A stretch of DNA of 64,000 nt from Campylorhamphus procurvoides (GCA_013396655.1 WBMV01002763.1:642021-706020), one strand, 5' to 3'. Counted from the first letter of the stretch, positions 45,778 to 59,104 are shown. A program made the numbers and translations. The notes: a model not told the origin generated them from the letters alone.

Positions 45778-48700
45778 CCATTTTTTGTTTGTTTTTTTTG
45801 CTGTTCATGAACTCACTGTTATCTCCAGGACGCAGGATGTAAGCTCAGAATATCTAAAAGTCCATGCAAATCTCCAGAGTAAATATCATGGTCCAAAAGT
45901 TCATTTATTTGTCACACTTTGACTTTCTTCCATATATTGAAAGGTCAGATGTGCAGTAAATTTACTGAGAACAGGACACTATCCTTATAAATCCTACCTT
46001 CCTCATGTCAAAGTGCCAGATACTTGCCTTACTGTGTTATTTTTCACCCCTCCATAAAAGTGTATCAATTTAGACACCCAGCCTGTGTCCCCTAATTTAT
46101 AACATTCTGAAAAATAAAAACAAAACCAACCGCACAACCCTTTGAAAGAGAAGCACTTCCCTGATGTTTGTCTTGACACAGAGACAGGAGAAGAAGAAAT
46201 GTGACAACTAATGTTATGTTTCTCAGCATGGAGAGTGTTCAGATGTCGTGAAGATGATCTCAACGTTGATAGAAAAGACTCCCAAACAGAAAGAAAGTGA
46301 TCTTGGACTAATCCCAAAATTTCAAGGCTGCTCCCGAGACACAGGTAACACTTTTCCCCCTTTCTTACTTCAAAATGCTTACTTCAGGAACTGCTGCTCA
46401 CACCACACAATGTCTGCCTAATCAGAAATGGAAGACTTTCAGTGCTGAAATATCTTCTTTGAGATCATCAGCTGGCAAAAGTCATCCAGTCTCCATTACA
46501 TATCTCCTTGCACCAGCTGAGCTCTGACCACAGATGCTTTCCTGCCAGAGAGGAGGAAAGGAGCGTTCTTGTGAAGCAAGAAGAGTGCCCTGAAAGCAAG
46601 AGAGCTCTCTGTTTACTATTCATGACTAGGAAAAAAAGATAAATGCTACGTGTTTCTGCTCTCAGAAACTCTTAACTTTTGGACAACTCCATAGCACAGG
46701 GAAGCAAGACTGTTCACACTTGCAGTGCTGCTTTACTCCTGATTAAGGAAAACAGATTAAAAATGGCTCAGAGCCTTTAGTGACTCATTTTTTTATTCCA
46801 TATGTGCACTCATGTGCTTTAGTTGCCCTTAGTGCAGCTGGAAAGGATGAAGAGATAGGAGAAATCTCAGCTAATGTTTGAAAACCCTTTAGTGTAATAT
46901 AGGCTAAACCAGTGTTTTCTGTAACTGGAAGACAAAATAGGTTATATATCATAGTTTGAGATCTGGAGGGAAATGCTGGACCTGCAAAGGAACAGGAGAT
47001 CTTTGTTTTGAAATGACAAAATTCCTCTCCTTGCTTACAGACTCTGTGCTATAAGATGGTTGATTTTCAACTTGCATGAAAACACTACTGTTCATGCTGC
47101 ATCCAAATGAAAGCACATGTATGCCAGGCAAGAAAAATTCTTTGTTTAGGGAAAACAGAGAAAAAGCCTCAAAAAGTTTACATGATTATGTGTCAAATAA
47201 TACAGTGGGTGCTTGAAGCCATTCAGAGATTTTGAACGTCAGAAGGAACTCAGGGAGGGAAATGCACTGAAGGGCTCAGTGCAGGTGAGGAAGCCACAAA
47301 AATGTAATTTATCAGCTGCTTATGAAGTTTATTACGTAAATATTATCAACACTGGGAGGGTTTTTAAGTGAGACATGCATATATCCCTCAGCTTTTCCAG
47401 CAAAACATCACCAGCCTTCATGGGTGTTCAGTGCAGGGGGCAAATGCATTAGGAGCCACTGCTCAGTATATCAGATATCTCCACTCACCTCTTGCAGTAA
47501 TGGTCATTACCGTGGGCCATCGTGCACAGAGGTTGGAATGGATCTCTTAAAATTCCATTTTAAATACTGCCAGGAAACGAGGAATGTGCATTGTGGTTGC
47601 AGGGAGGGCTTGGGAAAGGAAAATGTGTTATCCAAATGTGCATTTAGCTCCAAAAGGACACTGAATCCTCCCAGCACTGGGGAGTGATATCGTGAGATTG
47701 AGCTCACTGCAGGATGTCGAGGGCTTGTCAATGGAAAATGTTTAATTATATATATCTTGTGTTATAATTACACCTCGTTAGTAGCTTTGCTTGTTCTATT
47801 GTCAAGGCATTCCAATGATTACTATTTCTAGATAAACCATAATGAAATAAAAAACACCTATTATGATGATTATCTTTAACAATTAAGCCCAAATTCTTTT
47901 TTTGAAGAACTGCTAATTATTTGATTTTTTTTTCTACTTTCTTTCACAGGGTTTTTTTTTGCTGAGTGTAAGAATGTTTTCTATCCTGGTTCTTAGCCAA
48001 AGTATGGAATAAAATGGGGTGTAAATGGAGAGAGAACCTTGGCCATTGATCTGTAGGCTTCATGTGCCACAAGGCATAAGTTATCTATCCTTTGGTCGGC
48101 ATTTATCAGGTAGGAAAAATGGTCATTCCTAACAAGCAGGATTATACCTGGTTATAGAGATCAATTATAACACTGCTGTTAGTTGGCTGTAATTAATAAG
48201 AACAAGATGCCTTTCCAAGCCTAATTTAATTTAATTTTCCATGTGTTGTAACTTTTCCCAATTTCCTTTTGTTACTCAAAGCACCATAAGTTGGATTGCC
48301 TTCTATTGCTTCTTAGTCACTTTTATGGAGAAAGGCACTTTTATTGTTAGATCCTTTATTTAGAAATTTAGGGTTTAGTCTTCATTCCAATATGCAAGTG
48401 ACAGAGAAATGTTTTGCTCTCGTGCTCTGTGACTCTAGGCAGTCTTAGCAGAAGAGCAAACTAAATTTCCATTTAAAAAGTAGGAAATTATTAATCAGCG
48501 CTCTTTGCTTATCATATGGTGGTCCTTTAGATGTATTAGGTCCTATGTAAAGGCACAGGGACTCCCCAGGTCCTCAGTGGAAGTTATAACTTTCAGTATT
48601 TTGGGGGTTTTTACTTCACAGGAGCTGCACTGTTTAGCACCAGATGTAGACCTGATGTTTTCTCTACCTGTACAAATGCTACTAGGGGCCTAAAACAGAG

Positions 48701-51017
48701 GTCACATCTGTTCTGCACACAGACAGGAACGGGTGGAAACTTCGAGGCAATGGGAATAAAAAGGAATTTGTCAGTGTTGTGGTGGCTCTCAGTGGGAACT
48801 CTGCCTGTCAGCAGGGCATCACAGGCAAAAAAACCCCAAAACCTTAAAACTCCCCTCATTATGTGAGAGATCATTGAGGGTTTCTCTAAGCCAGATCCTT
48901 ACAGAAGAGTATGGATGAAGAAGTGGAAATGAAGAATGGAGACATTCTGGCTGCATCATTTGAGATTTGGGGGGGTTTTGCTGCCTTATTTTTAAAGGTT
49001 ATGACGTGCAGATCCTCTGGCTGACTGGAGCTTTTCCACTGGTGGGGTGGTGACTGGGGACCAGCAGTGCTGAGTGACTGGGAGCCAGTAATTCCAAACT
49101 GTGATGGGGAGGAGGCAGAGCCTGAAGTGAGGCCTTAGGAGGGATCATTGTATGGCTCTTGTGTTGGCTTTAAATATACAGAATATAATTGGGAACTAGG
49201 CCATAGCATTAGTAAGGTGGGACAGAAGAAGAAGGAAGACTGCCTGAGGTTTGTTTTAATTGTATCCTCCCTGTTTGCTTAGGTAGCAGAATTCTGGACA
49301 TGAATAAATAAGCTCAGTCTCTGCAGAGATATTGGGAGACCCAACTGAGTGGAAATGGTAGAAAAGTGAGGGGTCTCAGTCAAACTGATCCCTATAGCAC
49401 TACTCCCCTGCTTTGCACACTGTAAAAGCACAGTCAGATCTTCCTCAGGATGAAGTCCTGAAATTTAGGCACTGAATTAATAGAAATTAAGATGCAGCTG
49501 CAATTTGCAGAACAATGGGATGTGTGTATGTTCCTAATTAACTTGAGCCCCAGCCTACTCCCAAGGGAGTCAATGTTTTCATGAGCAGGGATGTGGCAAA
49601 GGGCATAATTTCATTTGGGAAGCTCCTGTAACACCAGTGGTCCAGAACCTTCTTTGCCAGGAGGCAAAATATCATGGGATGTGAGAGGGGAGGACAAAGC
49701 CTTGTGAAGCTGGAGAGCAGCAGGATAAATCTGGGGGCAGCCTGGGCCTGCTTTGCCAACAAGCAGCCACTCTTTATGAGACAATCTCCTATTAAATAAT
49801 GATGACTCACTCTCCAGACAGTAATTTATTTATATGCCTCCTTTAATGTTTTGCAAATCACTGCTTTAAAAAATGTCCAGCTGGAAGACAGGAAGACTTG
49901 GGAGACACAGAATCAGCTTGATGGAGAATCAGCTTAAATAATAATGACATGGAATATGACAGCGAGGGCACGTGGCTGGAAACAAAAAACATAACCATCC
50001 CCCAAGCAGAAATGCAGCCTCATTGCTGGGACCAGTTGCTGTAGCTTGAGAGACCATGTTTTTGCTGTGTCTAGTGAGACAAAAAAATTGAAAAAGATAA
50101 GAAGAGGAAAAGAGAGACTGGCTGATATTTAGTGACAGGATTTCTTCCAGTCTGAAACACTGATGAGCTCACATGTTTTCAAGCCAGAAGGGACTATTTT
50201 GATATCACAGTCTGAATTAAAAAAAACAGTGTTGCTATGCTTGGTACGGACAGACCAGTGCAACCAGTAAGAGTCAGAAGAAACTTTTAAATTATAATTA
50301 ATATTGCAGAAATATGTATAGCTCAGCCATAGAAAATTAGCCTATGGACCACAGGGGAGGCTTCAGTGCAGGTTGCAGCAGGTGTGGCAGTCTGGATTTG
50401 GTATCTGAGTTGTCAGAAAGGCAAGGACAAGTGGAAGAGACAAGGCTAACATTCCTGTTTGATTTCTAATCCTTCCACCAAGGATTTCCTTTGCCTGTGT
50501 GCCTTGATTTCCCTGAGTGTGTGAGGGCAATGCCTTCCTTTGTAAAGTGCATTCAACTTTATAAGCATAAACTGTTTTAAAAAGGGCCAAAGTGGGGTTT
50601 TCCAAGGGACTGACTCAGTTTCAAAGGTGCTGGGACTGAGAATTAAACATACCAATGGTGCTTTTAAAGATCTGCCCTCACTGAATTCATATCCAAGTAC
50701 TTCAGATGATGCCCTCGGTCACTGTCCCAGGCAATTGCCCCATTCCCTTCATGCCTGTGACTTGCTGGAAGTTACTCCAGTGGTTGTGTAGCCTGGAACA
50801 GCTCAGCTTCTCTGGTATTTTGCTTTGTGATGATTATTAACTTCAATACACCCTGCTCTTATTGACACCACTTCAGTATCTGTCCACCTGCTTTCACCTG
50901 TGCCTGGATGCACAACCTGCATCCTAAGCTGCTCTCACTGTTCAGGGCTGGTGCTTAAAGGCCAGAGAGGGCTTTTATTGTTTGCTGGACAGCAAGAAAT
51001 TGGCCAAGTGAATAAGA
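45778..51017. other. Repeat-free AT-rich non-coding DNA, 5.2 kb
   Basis: No dispersed repeat or gene recognised. The stretches at 47,735-47,900 and 48,120-48,300 are especially rich in TAAT/ATTA cores. A small 11-bp repeat ('agaatcagctt') occurs twice near 49,910-49,935. Confidence 0.55.
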
Positions 51018-51395
51018 ATAATAGAATAATTTAGATTGGAAAATACTTTTAAGATCATCAAGTCCAACTGCTAACCCAGCACTGCCAAGACCACCACTGA
51101 CCCATGTCCCCAGGTGTCACATCCACATGCCTTTTAAATCCCTCCAGGGGTGGGGACTCCACCCCTGCCCTGGGCAGCTGTGCCAGGGATGGACAGCCCT
51201 TTCCATGAAGGAATTTTCATTATTATCCAACATTTCCTCTCCTTCTGTCCCTGTTCCCTGGGAGCAGAGCCTGACACCCCCCGGCTCCTCCCTCCTGGCA
51301 GGGACTTGCAGAGCCAGAAGGTCCCCCCTGAGCCTCCTTTTCTCCAGGCTGAGCCTCCCCAGCTCCCTCAGCTTCTTCTCACTCTCTTTAGAGGA
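51018..51395 (-). mobile_element. CR1 LINE fragment, second 3'-end type, antisense
   Basis: 'aatagaataatttagattgg' is followed by 'aaatacttttaagatcatca', 'cccagcactgccaagaccac', 'aatccctccaggggtgggga', 'gccagggatggacagccctt' and 'catgaaggaattttcattat'. Further in, 'ccccctgagcctccttttct' and 'ctccaggctgagcctcccca' belong to the region beyond the 3' untranslated end. At about 378 bp it is the longest copy of this subgroup in the window. The right boundary near 'ttcttctcactctct' is approximate. Overlapping 114-133-codon frames are artefacts. Confidence 0.93.
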
Positions 51396-54300
51396 GAAAC
51401 GGCTCAACAACAGGACTCTCTCTTGCCCCTCTCTAGGAGGGGTCAGTTGCTTCATTGCAGATTTAAATGTACCCAAAGCCATGCCTGGGTGTGAGACCCA
51501 GCCCAGCCTGCTCTGTCCAAGCTCTTAGCTGGCTGGATATGAGCCAGCTCCTGTCAGGGAACCAGACGGCTCCTAAGTCATACGTGGTTATTCTTCTCCA
51601 GGAGCACTAATGCACTAATGTGGTTATGCAACTTTTGGTGGGGAGCACAATGAGAGGAACTCAGGTCTTGCTACATCATAACAGTTTCTCCTCAAATGTC
51701 CAGATATTGATGTTTTCCTTAGTTTGGGCTTTCCAGAAAGCTGCTGGGAAAGTCTGAACCCCCAGGATTTATTCCCCAACTGATACTGAAATCCCTGTTG
51801 TCTGGGTTCATGGTCTCTTCACGTACATTTTTTAGGCATATTCTGAGCTCTTATGAAGATTCAGAGATCCTTTGGTCGGACACCAAATGCAAGAAGCAGG
51901 AATGACTCATTATCCACAGAAATCTCATAATTACCGGATAATAAAGGAGCACAGACTGGTGTATTTTCATGTTTAATTAATATTTTCCATACTCTTTCAG
52001 TTACCAGGAGTACAGAGTAAGAAAAAAGTTAAAAATCATTATTTTGATAAATCCAGAGGTGCGAAATCAATTGATGCTCTGGATTTGTGCCACAACCTGC
52101 TTCCAGGTGACCCCGTTGTCCATGTGGAAGTGGTTGTCCTCGATGGAAATCTCACTGCCTATCTTCAGCCTTTGCAAGGTTTGTCACCTTATCTTAGGAA
52201 GCCCAGCTTAAAATGAAGACACCTCTGGAATTAGCTGGTGCTCTCCATTGGCTGTCACTGACCACCTAACCTAAATATCTCTGAAGTGACTTTGAGCTTT
52301 AGATTTTGGCAGGCATTGGTATCATTAACTTCTGGGCACAGATGTGACATGGGGATCTGACATGACACGGAATTCAGGCTTTTATTTTTGCACTTAACAT
52401 TTATATTAAACACTCTCTTTTGCAAAAATAATTAAGCACGAAATTAGGAGGAAAACACTCAATAGCCAATGATCTTCTCACATCAGTTCTTTGCTCCTGT
52501 GGCTCTAAACTCGTGGGTGTTTGTGCTGAGCTTTTGCTGTGGACTTCAGTGTTCGTAGAAGCACCCACTGTGGAAAATGCTGTGTAAAACCTACACCTCC
52601 CTTTACGTGCTGGGCCAAGTCAGATCTCTGCAAGGGCTGTGAGTGTTGTAGGCAGTGATCTACCCCAGGCCACAGCACAATTCAATTAATGCTGCTTTTC
52701 TTTTTAATGTGTCCCTCAGCAATTTACATCAAACCTGTTCCATCAGTTGGCTTCAAAGTGCTCGTCAGTAACTCCATGCTTGCTGTCTGCTTTATTTAGT
52801 AGAAAAACATCTGGATTAGGGGCTCAGTTGTATGTTTAAGCCCCCACGTATGGAAGGCAGGGCAGTGGGTGGTGGTACCGCCCCATCAGGAGGGGCTGCA
52901 TGTGCTGGGATTCCCCCAGGAGCTCTGGGATAACACAGGTGAGAGCACCCTTGGAAACTGCATGGATAGAGATGGGAGGGTGTCTGGAGGGGCTGGGTCC
53001 TGTCACCTGGCTTTTTGTACAAACACACACCCCAGGCCCACGTGGGATCCGAGTTACTGTGACCTTTCAAGGTGCAATTCAATCGCCCTCATTATGATTA
53101 TTGCACCGTGTGCTGTTCTCCTCAATCTGTCTGCTTTTCTGCCTGTTACCATCATTCCATTTTCTCCCCGCTGTTCCTCTCTGTGGCTGGGTGGCTGTGC
53201 AGAGCATTCAGTTCCACTTAGCTTTGATTTCAGTGAAACACTCTTTGACGTGCAGAAAAAGCAAGGTTGGGGCTTTTGTTCTCTCTCCTTTTCCTGAGGT
53301 GTGTGCATTTCCTTGTCGACTGTACACAGGCTTTGCTCCAAGGAAGAGAGGAAGGAATATTGCTTTTGTCTCCAGACACTTTGTAATGCCACAATCTCTG
53401 TGTGCAGCACTTTTAAAATTTAACAGTAAGAAAAATTAGGGTATGTGTAGGATGGATTATACAACACAGCAACGAGTTCTTGTCATTTCCCATCTTAAAT
53501 GTGACCTTCAATGTGGCCTAATTATTTTTTTTTCTTTACTATTTATTATTTTTCTTCCCTGTGTTCCAGGTTTCATATCAACATTACAGCATCATTCAGT
53601 TCCTACTTGATGAGATATCTCTCATTTGGGCCCAGAGTCAGGAGTTCAGTGGAACTCCTCCTGTGCAAGACCACAGTGAAGAGGGAATTCCAGTTCTTCA
53701 GCCTTGGGTTTTTTCCTAGGCTCCCTTCTAGATGTTTTTTCTCAAGAAATTCAAACTTGAGGACTCTAATGGGTGTCTGATAAGATGTTCATGCTATATG
53801 TCTCAAAATTTTACACAAAATATGATGTTGGTTAAAAAAAAAAGACTTTTTGATAAATTAGCTGGTTTCTGATGTTCTACCATTGGAAGAAAAATTTGGA
53901 TTGTGAAATGTGTTGCAGTGGAAAATGGTCAAGGAACGTATCAGCAGACTGCTCCTATTGGGAAGATATTCTTTACCTGGTTATTTGGTTATATTTGGTT
54001 ATTTGGTTTATTGTATTAGTTATTACTACAACAGTTTGCTTTCCCTTATCCCACTCCAAAAAAATGAGAAGTATTTACAACTCCACCTATTCCAGAGCTG
54101 TTTTTTTGTTTTCTACTTTGATATTTTTTCACTGGTCTGTTTAAATAAAATCTAATAATACCCAGAATGGCCTCTTTAATTTATCAAAATCCCATCCGAC
54201 AAGCTTTAGGCCAGGTTACTTATTTGTTTTCAATCCCTTTCTTCATCTTCAGCTTCCTCATTATCTGCCTGGAGTCTTCTGTGTGCAAAACCTGATTCAA

Positions 54301-54661
54301 AAATATGCAGTTCCAGCCAGAAGGATTATGACACTTTTATCACCTGTTCTATCAGTCCAACACTCATTTTGAGCACAGTGACACCTCCAGCATTTAGAAA
54401 GGGTCTTCTCCTGAATGTTCTGTTTTGTATTCTGAGTTGTCATTTTACCAGAAAGGACAGAAAACACTGTGAGAATACAGAAAAGAAACTAATTTCTGAG
54501 ATTTCACAGACCATCTCATCTTGTTAGGAAGAAAAGCATAAATTGGTTTTCCATAAATTGGAAATAAGACTCAAGTCTCAGCAGGATGTGTTATTTTTGA
54601 GAATCTTAAGCTACTCAGCATCATGGGGTGTGTCTCCCTTAGCCAAGAAATGTTTTAGGCA
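51396..54661. other. Non-coding DNA, 3.3 kb
   Basis: No gene or dispersed repeat recognised. The 142-codon frame at 52,869-53,297 (plus) has no domain. A short 18-bp-period tandem repeat lies at 53,979-54,014. Confidence 0.5.
53979..54014. repeat. 18-bp-period tandem repeat, about two units
   Basis: 'ggttatttggtt' occurs at 53,979-53,990 and 53,997-54,008, with 'atattt' between. It forms two imperfect 18-bp units built from a 'ggttattt' word. Confidence 0.75.
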
Positions 54662-55735
54662 AATCATGGAATCTTAAGGAAGGAAGAGATCCTGAAGATC
54701 ATCAAGTCCAACCTTCAACCAAGTACCACCACGCTCACTAAACCATATCATGAAGTGTCACATCTACTCATTTTTTGAACACTTCCAGGGATGTGACTCC
54801 ACCACTACCCTGGGCAGCCTTTTCCAATGCTTGACCACTCTTTTAGTGAAGAAATTTATGTGATATCCAACCTGAAGCTCCCATGGAGCAACTTGAGACT
54901 ATTTCCCCTTGTCCTATCAAATGGCACATTAGTTGACACCCTATCAGGAGAAATTATTCTCTGTTCACTCTTTGACCCACACTCTTCAGTCAAAGTGAAA
55001 TCTCTCTTTCTCATTGTAACTCATTTTAATTTCCTTCTCCTACCAAACAGCAATGTAATATTATCTGTTTAAGATCTCTATTGAACAGGGGTGGCTAGAA
55101 GTGTATGCACAGCTCCAGATGAGAAAACAGCTGCTTTGGAAAGTGCAATTAATACTTCCTGATATCTGCTTGAGGCATTCAAACTGAATCCCCCTGGGAT
55201 CACATTTGTCATTTCAATGGCCATACCATGGTGGTGGCTCCAAGCCATGCTCTGATTGACTAACATGCCATGTCATGTTTCCTGTCAGCTGTTTGCACTG
55301 CAAAACAAAGCTCTGCCAGATTAATAGTTCTAAGTCTCCAAGTGTGTGACCTTAGAACTTCAAAATATTAAATCTCATCCCATTTCTGTTGCTTCAGTTC
55401 CCATTCAATTATTTCAGTAGACTGAAAGCTTCTGTGTCAGTGATGCCTCTTGTCATCAGTTTAATTAGTGTACTCTTAATACTGTCAAGTTTATTAGTGA
55501 AAGCATTATCAAGAACACTGTCAGCACCCAGTGCTTGTAAGTTTCCTCAGAAAATCTCTCTTCTTCTCCTTCAGCCCACTCTATTGATACCCTCTTATTG
55601 CCTCTCATCCTCTTATTTACCTTGTAGCTATTGACCCTTCCTTGTTCTTCCACTGAACTAAACACTTCATTTGGAACACCTTAGCAAAAATGCCACTTAC
55701 ATTTAAATAAGCTGATCTAACGTCTAAACCAGCAG
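54662..55735 (-). mobile_element. Old CR1-type LINE, about 1.07 kb, antisense, with reverse-transcriptase traces
   Basis: The left end is a CR1 3' terminus ('aatcatggaatcttaaggaa', 'atcatcaagtccaaccttca'), then 'gtgaagaaatttatgtgata' and 'ttccccttgtcctatcaaat'. It continues through 'gcattcaaactgaatccccc', 'taaatctcatcccatttctg' and 'ttaattagtgtactcttaat'. On the minus strand 55,452-55,469 is where the catalytic FADD motif would lie; here a small deletion breaks it. The stretch at about 55,672-55,705 aligns with the upstream DFSKAFD-type motif, also broken. So the copy covers the 3' region and part of the reverse-transcriptase domain. It cannot encode a protein. Confidence 0.75.
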
Positions 55736-55949
55736 TTTCCAGAAGCTGAATGTCTGTGACAACAAAGAGCTCTTCTCCATATCAGTGTCAAAAGAGAAAA
55801 TGCTTTTCCCTTTATGATTTCAAGAGTCCTAACTAATGACATTTGCCATGCAGAGCTCTATCCCCTTGGAAAGACGACTTTGAGTATAAGGTTGGATGGC
55901 ACATATCTCTGAGGTCTTCTTCAAAAGGAGCTTTCCCCCATGACAAGAA

Positions 55950-56152
55950 AATCAGGCTTGGAAGACAAGGAAAGGAAGAGATCTCCACTCCTTGTCTATG
56001 AGGACAGGATTCCCAAATGGGCTGCACAGTCTCCGGCCTTTCTCTAGGCTGGACAAATCTTTGTGTGACTTGCTCTGACCTGAGTTGATCTTGCTTTGAG
56101 CAGAGACTCGTGATGGTCCTTCCAGACTGAATTTTCCCAGGACCTATGATCC
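55950..56152 (+). mobile_element. Old CR1 LINE 3' fragment, sense
   Basis: 'gggctgcacagtctccggcc' is followed by 'aggctggacaaatctttgtg', 'gacttgctctgacctgagtt' and 'gatcttgctttgagcag'. It ends 'gtccttccagactgaatttt' and 'gacctatgatccc'. This is an older CR1 subgroup in which 'ctgctttgagcag' precedes the terminal 'gatggtccttcca' block. It lies about 200 bp from the antisense old LINE, so the two face each other head to head. The start is approximate. Confidence 0.75.
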
Positions 56153-57890
56153 CATATATGACTTTACATCACCATTCTAAAATTGATATCAAATCTCCAG
56201 GTTATCCACTTCATTGACAGAGAGAAAAACAGTTCTCAAAAGGCAAAGCTTCTTCTCTAGACAAGCTCAGCTAAAATCAATTTGCTATCAGCCCTCAGTA
56301 AATCCATAGAGGGAGCTTAGGAGAGCACAGCTTGGATTAGCTGGGACTTTACATGGTCAAGGTAGGTCAAATGCCTCCCTTACAACTCAGGGTATTCTAT
56401 ATCCTGTATATGTTCCATATAATACAGAAGTCCCTAATTAACCATGATGCAGTAGACTGAGTTCAGATTACAATTACATCCCTGTAAACCTTCACCAGGA
56501 TGCATCCACTGACTTTTTTTTGATGGATATGCTTTCCTACTTGCAAAACTGAGAATGTGATAAAAGGGAAAGGTATCTGAATACCTTCTGTTGTTTTTTA
56601 CTGGAGGTTTCTTTGTTAGTGTTTTTTTTTTCTATTTTCCTCACTTTCATCTGATATGAAAAACTTTCACCACTCTGCCTAGAATTGTTATGAAAAAGCT
56701 TTCTGCATGTACATGTTCAGAGAGCATAAAATAAAGCTGCCTGAATTGCTAGGAACAAACCCCAAGTCCCTCACACACTCCCAGAACAAACCACTATGTG
56801 CATGTAACATACCACACTGTCTGCACTCCTTCCCAGCCCATAAACCCTGACGGTGGAGGGAAAATGTGGTAAAATTCCGCCTGGGGACAGGGGGTTACTG
56901 AGACTATGAGTGCAATGCCTGGAGCTAAAGGCTGAAATTTCTTAGTGTAACACTGAGACAACTACTTTTTTTCTGTCCTGAGGGCAATATTTCACTCTGC
57001 AGTTCCTCAAAACAGGAGGCCAAAGAAACATTACAACAACTACCCCAGTGATTTTTCGCAACACAAACCCACATATCCCACATGCTTTTATTCCATTTCC
57101 TTTTAAACACCATCTACTAATGAATAATGTGCAGGTTGAACATGTTTCATATATGGAATAGAAAATAACTGGAAGAACTAAATGCTTGGGCTATAAAGTC
57201 TATTAAGTAAAACTCAGGAAATGCCACAGTTAAGACTGTTCATGCAACTTGACCTTGACTTTGTTGTGGCTGTGCCCTGGGTTGCAGTTGCCACATGTTA
57301 TTTTCCAAAGGCACATGTTGCAATTAGGCTATTTCATTCTGCTTCTCATTCTGTTCCCCCTAAGAAGTATCACATTGCCAAAAAGCTCTGCTTATTTTCA
57401 CTTTGAGTCGTCAAGACTTCTGTCTTCAACTTCTGCCCTTCCTGAAAAATAATATCAAACAAAATCAGTGTATAAACTGACCAACAACAGTAGGGATAAA
57501 GTAGCCCTGGCAACTTCTTTTTATCATGAAATTAGGAGAGCCAGGGGTATTTCTTACTTCAGCATCATTTTTGCCCCTGTGTGAGAAAGCTGTGTTTGGA
57601 ATTAAATAGAAGGTGGCAGTAGAAATCCTTATATCCATCCACAGGTCCTCTTGAAAAGAACAGTGTTTTCCCACTGGATTGCTGGGGTCTGGTGGTGCTG
57701 TGAGGTATTCAAAGCTTCAGTAATGAGTGCTGTTCTACAGACTATGGTAAAATAACTCCTAGGGTTATAAAAGGTTTTTGACAACGTAGAGGCAGAAAAA
57801 GAGCAAGGCATTGAATTACAGCTCAGCACTGTAATTGCAGGACCATTCTGCCAATTTCCCCATATTTTTTTCCTTTTTCATTCTTACCTA
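56153..57890. other. Non-coding DNA, 1.7 kb
   Basis: AT-rich, with short frames only (up to 69 codons) and no recognised repeat. A T-run lies near 56,620. Confidence 0.5.
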
Positions 57891-58048
57891 GAATCATAAA
57901 ATCATAGAATGGCTGTGGTTGGAAGGGACTTTAGAGATCATCCACTTCCAACTCCTGTACCAAGGGCAGGGACACTTTCCACTAGACCAGGTCGCTCAGA
58001 GCCTCATCCAACCTGGCCTTGGACACTTCCAGGGATGGGAAATCAACA
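57891..58048 (-). mobile_element. CR1 LINE fragment, 3' end, antisense
   Basis: 'gaatcataaaatcatagaat' shows two terminal short repeats. 'ggctgtggttggaagggact', 'ttccactagaccaggtcgct' and 'catccaacctggccttggac' follow, stopping after 'acttccagggatggga'. About 158 bp. The 'actagaccagg' variant differs from the 'accagcccagg' form seen in most other copies, which suggests an older subgroup. Confidence 0.92.
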
Positions 58049-59104
58049 GAGACCAAACATTTGGCTTATCCCGGGGATGAGAATGGTACAAAGGAACTGA
58101 CAAAGCATCTTACCCTTCTCATAGGATAGTTTATGGATCTCTTGTGAAACTGCCTCTCACGGGTGTTTGAAAATTATAGTTCTCTATTAGTTTTCTTTCT
58201 TGGCCTTGCAAACACATATGGAGTGAATTAATTTTACACAGTATTGTCTGCCAGTTATTACTTTATGTGTCATGAGTTTTATTTGGACAAGAAAATTAGG
58301 GTGCAGCTCCTTGAAGCATTAAGCAGATGTTCACTGCTCACAGCAAAGGCAGCCCCCCTGAAATCCATTAAGCTATTTGTGTGTGGGAGGCTAAACAAAC
58401 CTGTCTGCAGTTGTAGGAGTGGGAACATCTGAGTTAAAAATAATGGGGTTTGGGTAAAAGTCCAAGATTTCCAGTTAAGACAGCTGGTCCAGAACTTATC
58501 ATAGAGATACTGTTTGCTCCCCTTTTTTTTTTTTAATCACTGACTTTCTTATTAACCATATACTGGAGAAAGGGCAGCACACAGAAATAGCAACGTTAAT
58601 TTATTTGTTTATGTGCAGCTATCATCAGCATATGGAGGCTCCCCCTCCACAGCCAACCTTCTCCTCCCTCAGTCTAATTCAAAGTGACTGAGAAGGGAGT
58701 TATGAGTCTTTCTTTCTTATTTGGTTTTGTTTTGTTATTAACATCCCATATTAAAAGGTGAGAGCTCTATCATATCATAGCAGCAAACCCTTGCTTGATG
58801 CCTGAGTCACACTGTGTTCCTCCAGGCAGAGAGACTTGTTTATTATTTTACACATTCAGACACGTAACCACATTGTATAGCACATGAATAGTCTGATGTG
58901 TTTAGGAATTTGTACTACCTGCCCTTTTTTTTTGTCATTTTAGAACTATTTCCATGCTGAGTTCCTTAGAATGCAGTGTAGATTCATTTCAACTGTTCAT
59001 ATTAACTAGCGTTTTTGGATACTTAAAACATATTAATATGTGTATTATATTATTATTATTAAATAAGCAAAGAAAGGAAGTTTATGCCTTTTTTCAAACA
59101 GAAT
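58049..59104. other. Non-coding DNA, AT-rich, 1.06 kb
   Basis: No gene or repeat recognised apart from a T12 run at 58,523-58,534 and an (ATT)n run at 59,043-59,062, just before the next CR1. Confidence 0.5.
59043..59062. repeat. (ATT)n microsatellite
   Basis: Short run of 'att' units about 45 bp upstream of the next CR1 copy. Confidence 0.8.

Noticed and set aside
49905..49940. 'acacagaatcagcttgatgg' resembling a CR1 terminal repeat
   Set aside because: It is a short 11-bp direct repeat without any following CR1 sequence.
52869..53297. Open frame of 142 codons on the plus strand
   Set aside because: No recognisable family and no splice or promoter context.
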